64,000 nt of DNA from Rhodocyclales bacterium (GTDB lineage: Bacteria; Pseudomonadota; Gammaproteobacteria; Burkholderiales; Rhodocyclaceae). Of the stretch, positions 59,554-64,000 are shown piece after piece. Location of the stretch: assembly GCA_028292485.1 (NCBI GenBank), contig JAQGMG010000004.1:1-64000 (forward strand), in the 5' to 3' direction. A program made the translations under genes and the position numbers. Under the pieces are notes generated by a model that saw only the letters and a list, made by a program, of their open reading frames with translations, made no database searches and was not told the DNA's origin. Every line of letters starts with the position of its first letter. Position 1 is the stretch's first letter.

Positions 59554-61167
59554 TTACTTGCCGGAAGGCGCCGCAGGAATGGAGCGATTGATCATCGGCA
59601 GTTCGATATCAATACGGCCCGAGGTCTTGGCCACATTTCCAAGGTTGCGATAGATCACCAGCTCTTTCTCGTGCGCATCATGGTTCGCCGGCGTCGGTAT
59701 GGTGGCCACGCGCTCGAATTGCGCGGAGGCAAGCACGTGCTCGAAGCGTTGCATGACGGCCAGATCGTTCCAGAAGCCGGGCTGCATGACGACATAGCGC
59801 GCGCCAAGCCGGTTCAGGGTATCCACGATCTCCTGTTCGTCCATGGGCTTCTGCTCGACGCCAAGCTCACGTCTGACGGCGACCCTGAGCAGCAGCTTGT
59901 CGGCACGAACGACTGACAGATCGGGCCGCGACTTTTCCGCGCGCATGTTGAAAACGAAGGAGCCGTCGCGATAGCCGGAGAAAACGACCGAGCTGCCAGC
60001 AGGCGCGACCTTGGCGATGTAACGCACAGCCTCTGCATAGCCATCGACAAAGTAGACGGGGCGCCAGACAGCTGTCTGGATAACGACGGCCAGCGTGAGC
60101 AAGGCTGCGGCGGCCATGCCGATTCGTCGCCCGTATGCAGCGAACATCGCGAAAGCCGCGAACACCAGTGGCGGCAGAATGAATACGCTATGGCGTGCTT
60201 CCTTCAGATCGATGGCGGAGAAGAAGAGATAGCCAACGAACAGCCAGGCTGCCCAGAAGACGATGTCGCCGCGCGTCATGCCGAGGCGTGCGCGTGCCAG
60301 CACGGCGACAACCAAAGCAGCGCCTGCCGACAACGCAAGCGGCCAGCCGAGTTGCCCCGGTATCTGCCTGATGTACCACAGCCAGCCGGCGAGTGAGCTG
60401 CGTGACACTTCCGAGTCGGCGACGCCCGATGCCGATTGCAGGTTTGCCTGGCCGAACTTAAGCGTCAGTACCACTAGCGGGATCAGCGCGATGGCGCTCA
60501 GCGCGCCGACAATCCACACGTGACGCTGGCGGAACAACTGGCGATTTTCGACGAGCAAGACCACAAGATATGCGGGCGCCATGAAGACGGCGCTGATCTT
60601 GGTGTACATCGCCAGCACCAGCAACAAGGCGGCCCAGTACAGATGAGCCGATTTCAGCGTCTTGCGGAAACTGGTGAAGAAGACGGCGCTCCACACCAGT
60701 GGCGCGAACGCGGGTACTTCGAGCATGACCTGGCGGCCCCAGAAAGCGATCTCCGGCGACAAGGCCAGACTTGCCGCTGCGCAGGCTGCGAACAATGGCG
60801 AGAGCCAGAAGCGGAACAGGCGATAGCTGCCGAGTGCAAAGGCGACATACAGCACGAACACGGCGGCCAGCGCGGTTTCATGCGAGACGCCAAACAGCCA
60901 GTAGAAGGGGGCGCTGAAGAAGTAGAACAGTGGCGGATAAAACAGGATGGTCAGCGCCGGATACTTCGCATAGTAAGCGTAGGCATAGCCGCTCGGGTCG
61001 TGGATCGGCATGGCCCGAATCATGTCGGCGACGAATACGCCATTGAGCGCGTGACGTGGCGAATCGCTCCAGAAGAACGCGCCGCCGTGAGGAGCGCCGA
61101 TGAACAAAAGGCCGACTGCGAGAATCAGCAGAAGCGCGAAAAGAAGATCGAGTCTGGTTGTTTTCAT
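59554..61167 (-). CDS. GT39-family membrane glycosyltransferase (ArnT-like)
   Basis: The 537-aa product has about ten membrane segments and then a periplasmic C-terminal domain from about residue 380. The first periplasmic loop contains FFWSDSPRHALNGVFVADM, with the conserved acidic pair near the first helix of GT39/PMT enzymes, and YYAKYPALTILFYPPLFYFF. Such enzymes transfer sugars from a polyprenyl phosphate donor to lipid, glycan or protein on the periplasmic side. The ATG at 61167 starts the first helix. It is the last gene of a set with the ArnE-like transporter and HAD-UbiA genes, which could make and flip its donor. Confidence 0.88.
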   Translation of the reverse strand: MKTTRLDLLFALLLILAVGLLFIGAPHGGAFFWSDSPRHALNGVFVADMIRAMPIHDPSGYAYAYYAKYPALTILFYPPLFYFFSAPFYWLFGVSHETALAAVFVLYVAFALGSYRLFRFWLSPLFAACAAASLALSPEIAFWGRQVMLEVPAFAPLVWSAVFFTSFRKTLKSAHLYWAALLLVLAMYTKISAVFMAPAYLVVLLVENRQLFRQRHVWIVGALSAIALIPLVVLTLKFGQANLQSASGVADSEVSRSSLAGWLWYIRQIPGQLGWPLALSAGAALVVAVLARARLGMTRGDIVFWAAWLFVGYLFFSAIDLKEARHSVFILPPLVFAAFAMFAAYGRRIGMAAAALLTLAVVIQTAVWRPVYFVDGYAEAVRYIAKVAPAGSSVVFSGYRDGSFVFNMRAEKSRPDLSVVRADKLLLRVAVRRELGVEQKPMDEQEIVDTLNRLGARYVVMQPGFWNDLAVMQRFEHVLASAQFERVATIPTPANHDAHEKELVIYRNLGNVAKTSGRIDIELPMINRSIPAAPSGK

Positions 61168-61198
61168 GGTGTGTGCAGTTTGATCGGCTCGATTGGAT

Positions 61199-61579
61199 TC
61201 AGTTTGATCGCGCAACGAGCAGCACGCCCGCCAGCACCATCAGCGTGCCCGCTGCGCGACCGATGCTGAATGGCTCGCCCAGCAGCAGCACACCGAACGC
61301 CATGGTCAGCAGGAAACCCAGACCCACGAAGGGATAAGCCTGGCTGACGTCGACGCGCGACAGCACGCCGAGCCAGAACACCATTCCCAGCCCGTATAGC
61401 GCCAGGCCACCGATGACATGGACATTGGTGGCAATTGCCGTGATGGCATGCAGGCCACCAGCACCCATTGCTTCGCGCGTGGCGGGTGCTGTCATGCCGT
61501 GCTTGAGCACGATCTGCGCGACGGCGGAAAGGGTGACCGAAAGCAGGATCAGCCCCAGTACGGAGAGGTTCATTTTCAT
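61199..61579 (-). CDS. Small DMT/EamA transporter (ArnE-like)
   Basis: The 126-aa product has four predicted membrane helices: VLGLILLSVTLSAVAQIVLKHGM, GGLALYGLGMVFWLGVLSR, VDVSQAYPFVGLGFLLTMAFGV and GRAAGTLMVLAGVLLVARS. The size and the AYPF motif are like ArnE/ArnF and other SMR-like flippase subunits for undecaprenyl-phosphate sugars. Between a UbiA-type gene and a GT39 gene it is a good candidate for the polyprenyl-phosphate-sugar flippase. There is no ArnF partner in the window. It could act as a homodimer. Confidence 0.85.
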   Translation of the reverse strand: MKMNLSVLGLILLSVTLSAVAQIVLKHGMTAPATREAMGAGGLHAITAIATNVHVIGGLALYGLGMVFWLGVLSRVDVSQAYPFVGLGFLLTMAFGVLLLGEPFSIGRAAGTLMVLAGVLLVARSN

Positions 61580-61607
61580 GGCGATATCTCTTGCGTGAGT
61601 GTGCTGT

Positions 61608-63035
61608 TCAGATTGCGATGAGCGTAACGAGTGTCATCAAGGCAAACACGCCCCAGCTGCCGCGATCGCGCAGGCTGAATATCAGCGGGTCGTCATGCAT
61701 CTCGCCGCGCGAGGTCTTGATCCACAAGCGCGACACCCAATAGAGCATCAAGGGGCATAGCAGCCACAACAGGCGAGAGTGGCTGTAGTGGTCGCTCACC
61801 GCAGGGCTGTCGACATAGAAGGCCAGCACCAGCACGGCAAGGTAGCCGGCCGCGATGCCCATGCTGCTGATCGTTTGTGTATCGGCGAGCTGGTAGTCGC
61901 GACCCTTGGCGCCAGTCCGCTCGAGCTTTTCCATCGCGACCAGTTCAGAGCCGCGCTTGACCAACGCCAGGCTCAGGAAAGTGAACATTGAAAACGCCAG
62001 CAGCCAGGATGAGATATCCACCTCGATGGCAAGCCCGCCCGCGATGATGCGCACCGTGTAGAGCGATGCCAGCAGCAGCACATCGATCAGCACATAGGTC
62101 TTGAAGTACAGCGAATACGACAGCGTAATAACCAGGTAGCTCAACAGGGCAAGCAGAAACATCGTCGACAGGCAGGCGGCAAGGGCCAGGCCGCTGGCGA
62201 GCATGATGACCATGCCGATGCAGCCGGAGACGATACTCAGGTTGCCCGCCGCAAAAGGGCGACGACATTTGCGTGGGTGACGCCGATCGCTGGCGAGGTC
62301 GAGCAGGTCGTTGAGCATGTAGGTCGCCGATGCGACCAGGCCGAATGCAACGAAGGCCTGCGCCACGGCCAGCACGCTCGATGTCGTGAAGGCATGTGCG
62401 GTCAGCAGCGGCACACCGATCAGCAGGTTCTTCATCCATTGATAGAGTCGTGTTTCCTTGACCCACGCGCGCCATAGCGGCGGACGGTCGTCGAAAACAC
62501 GCGATACGGTCGTGCGTTTGCGCGCGCCGTGTTCGACACCCGGCAAGGGGTTCACGACAATCGCCTCGCGCGCCTTGTCCCATATCGCGTAGTCGGCACT
62601 CGCATTGCCCGCGTAGTCGAACGGTCCCTCTGCGGTGATTTTCTCGATGGCAGCCAGCTTGGTCTTGCTGCGCAGATTGCGCTCGCCGTCGCTGGCTAAC
62701 ACGCCCTCGAAGATGCCGAGCCGGTCGGCGACGGGTTGAGCCAGGCTGATATCGGAGGCCGTTGCCAGGTACAGCTTGCGACCTGTCGCGGCCTGCTCTC
62801 GCAGGTAATCGACGAAATCGTTTTGCAAGGGCAGCGTGTCGCTCTCCAGGCGCACACGTTCGGCAATACGCGCCTTGAGGTGGGCCTTGCCATGCAACAG
62901 CCAGCCAATCATGGCGAAGATCATCCACGGTGCCTGGCGGATCAGCAGCAGTGCGCTTTCCATCAGCAGGTCGGTCTTGATGAGCGTGCCGTCGAGGTCG
63001 ACGAACAGTGGCGGTGCGGAAGAATTTTCTGTCAT
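61608..63035 (-). CDS. HAD phosphatase-UbiA prenyltransferase fusion (DPPR synthase-like)
   Basis: The 475-aa product begins with a HAD phosphatase (VDLDGTLIKTD at about 12-22, LYLATASD, FDYAGNASADYAIW), to about residue 195. A UbiA-family membrane domain of eight or so helices follows, with the prenyl-diphosphate motif NDLLDLASDRRHPRKCRRP, typical of decaprenyl-phosphate phosphoribosyltransferase (Rv3806c-like). The Rv3806c reaction makes polyprenyl-phosphate-phosphoribose, which then needs dephosphorylation. A fused HAD could do that second step. The pairing is known from other bacteria. The polymer it serves is not known here. Confidence 0.9.
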   Translation of the reverse strand: MTENSSAPPLFVDLDGTLIKTDLLMESALLLIRQAPWMIFAMIGWLLHGKAHLKARIAERVRLESDTLPLQNDFVDYLREQAATGRKLYLATASDISLAQPVADRLGIFEGVLASDGERNLRSKTKLAAIEKITAEGPFDYAGNASADYAIWDKAREAIVVNPLPGVEHGARKRTTVSRVFDDRPPLWRAWVKETRLYQWMKNLLIGVPLLTAHAFTTSSVLAVAQAFVAFGLVASATYMLNDLLDLASDRRHPRKCRRPFAAGNLSIVSGCIGMVIMLASGLALAACLSTMFLLALLSYLVITLSYSLYFKTYVLIDVLLLASLYTVRIIAGGLAIEVDISSWLLAFSMFTFLSLALVKRGSELVAMEKLERTGAKGRDYQLADTQTISSMGIAAGYLAVLVLAFYVDSPAVSDHYSHSRLLWLLCPLMLYWVSRLWIKTSRGEMHDDPLIFSLRDRGSWGVFALMTLVTLIAI

Positions 63036-63107
63036 AAATTATTTGTCATGCGCCCGATTGGCCGGATTCTAGAGTTGCGTAAGCGAAGGTGTTGTATCGG
63101 GCCCGCA

Positions 63108-64000
63108 TTACACCAGTACTTCTTTCACCGCAGGGTGGCTGAGGAAGGCCGCAGGGCTTGCGCTCGCACCGTAGGCACCTGACTGGAACAGCACGACGAA
63201 ATCGCCGATCTCGGCACGACCATTGCACTCGATCTGATCGCCCAGCACATCGAGCGGCGTGCACAGCGGGCCCACTACGGTAACCCGCTCCGCTTGCGCA
63301 GCCGACGCGTTTCGCTGGCCGTTCTGCGGATAGATCGCCACGGGGTAATTCTTGCGAATGACCTGGCCGAAGTTGCCGCTGGCTGCGAGGTGATGATGCA
63401 GGCCACCGTCGACGACGAGGTAGGTAAGACCGCGCGACTGTTTGCGGTCCACTACCCGCGTGACATAGATGCCCGCTTCGCCGACAAGGTAGCGGCCCAG
63501 TTCGAGCACGAGGCGCGCGCCGGGCAGATTTCTGCCGGCATCGTCAGCGATGCCTTGCAGCACCTCAGCGATTGGTGCCAGCTCCAGGCGTTGCTCGCCG
63601 GGAAAATAGGGGATGCCGAAACCGCCACCGAGATTAAGCGACTTCACGGGACCAGGCGCATGGGCGGCGAGGCGCAGGGCCAGCTGGTAGCTCAGGTGCT
63701 GCGCTTCGATGATGGCATCGGCGCGCAGGTTCTGCGAGCCCGCGAAAATATGGAAGCCTTCGAAGGCCAGCCCAATCTGACCGATCTCGTCGAGCAGCGC
63801 CGGCACCTGCTCGGCGTCGACGCCGAACTGCTTCGGGCCGCCGCCCATCTTCATGCCGGATGACTTGAGCTCGAAGTCTGGATTGACGCGTACTGCGATA
63901 CGTGCGGGCTTGCCGTTGCGAGCGCTGATATCGGCGAGGGCGCGCGCTTCGCGGAAAGATTCCACGTTGAGCAACACGCCAGCAGCGACGGCTGCTTCGA
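63108..64000 (-). CDS. PLP-dependent decarboxylase, exosortase A-associated, C-terminal part
   Basis: The frame is open to the right edge, so only the last 297 or so residues are seen. It is a fold-type III decarboxylase like diaminopimelate/ornithine decarboxylase: VRVNPDFELKSSGMKMGGGPKQFGVD, FHIFAGSQNLRADAI, SLNLGGGFGIPYFPGE and VVDGGLHHHLAASG. This agrees with the TIGR03099 type of exosortase A loci, usually encoded with an acyl-CoA ligase and an acyl carrier protein, which may lie beyond the window. The PLP lysine falls outside the window. Confidence 0.93.
   Translation of the reverse strand, partial: EAAVAAGVLLNVESFREARALADISARNGKPARIAVRVNPDFELKSSGMKMGGGPKQFGVDAEQVPALLDEIGQIGLAFEGFHIFAGSQNLRADAIIEAQHLSYQLALRLAAHAPGPVKSLNLGGGFGIPYFPGEQRLELAPIAEVLQGIADDAGRNLPGARLVLELGRYLVGEAGIYVTRVVDRKQSRGLTYLVVDGGLHHHLAASGNFGQVIRKNYPVAIYPQNGQRNASAAQAERVTVVGPLCTPLDVLGDQIECNGRAEIGDFVVLFQSGAYGASASPAAFLSHPAVKEVLV

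Overview
The window looks like the chromosome of a betaproteobacterium, perhaps in or near the Rhodocyclales or Burkholderiales. The evidence is moderately high GC, a type VI secretion (T6SS) locus, and a near-complete exosortase A (XrtA/EpsH) exopolysaccharide locus with a PEP-CTERM protein. The genus cannot be fixed by eye. No rRNA, CRISPR array, integrase or transposase was seen. There is one tRNA, Arg(CCT).

Region 1 (1..13160, all minus strand) is part of a T6SS cluster. In transcription order it holds tssA, a membrane-anchored M15 peptidase, a PAAR protein with a metallopeptidase-like C-terminus, two tandem related exported proteins (candidate immunity proteins), a membrane protein with ketoacyl-synthase-like motifs, tssM, tagF, a BON/OmpA-type protein, a Lys-tract membrane protein and the N-terminus of VgrG. 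The sheath, baseplate and TssJ/L genes are not in the window. The tRNA lies at the upstream edge, with its 3' end facing the cluster.

Region 2 (13607..24780) is mostly household and regulatory: a three-PAS sensor kinase, uup, an FAH-family hydrolase, a LemA/GIDE pair, an HDOD protein, an AcuI-type reductase and a response regulator with a degenerate GGDEF domain.

Region 3 (24826..32524) holds a glutaredoxin-like protein and then a scattered envelope export module. The module has a LolA-like periplasmic protein, a LolD/MacB-type ATPase, an outer-membrane barrel, two FtsX/MacB-type permeases and a PaaK-like adenylate-forming enzyme. A role in moving a lipid or lipoprotein is inference.

Region 4 (32758..55947) is the exosortase A system. 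A PEP-CTERM substrate gene has a good sigma-54 (-24/-12) promoter and a strong terminator. An AHL-synthase-like acyltransferase lies divergent from a long plus-strand operon. That operon encodes EpsE (export), EpsF (chain length), EpsG (tyrosine kinase), a TIGR03016-type barrel, the XrtA-associated ATPase, a polysaccharide deacetylase, a FemAB protein, a TIGR03087-type glycosyltransferase, exosortase A fused to EpsI, an AsnB-type amidotransferase, three more glycosyltransferases, a 41-aa membrane protein, an O-antigen-ligase-type protein, a deacetylase-GT2 fusion and another deacetylase. Together they should build, modify and export an exopolysaccharide and anchor PEP-CTERM proteins.

Region 5 (55948..64000, minus strand) continues surface-sugar functions: a CelD/FemAB-like acetyltransferase, a Wzx-type flippase, a GT-A-like protein, a GT39-like transferase, an ArnE-like small transporter, a HAD-UbiA fusion resembling decaprenyl-phosphate phosphoribosyltransferase, and the C-terminal part of an exosortase-associated PLP decarboxylase. 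UbiA, the SMR protein and GT39 suggest a polyprenyl-phosphate-pentose donor route. Several palindromic repeats sit between genes, and one lies inside the 5' end of a glycosyltransferase gene.
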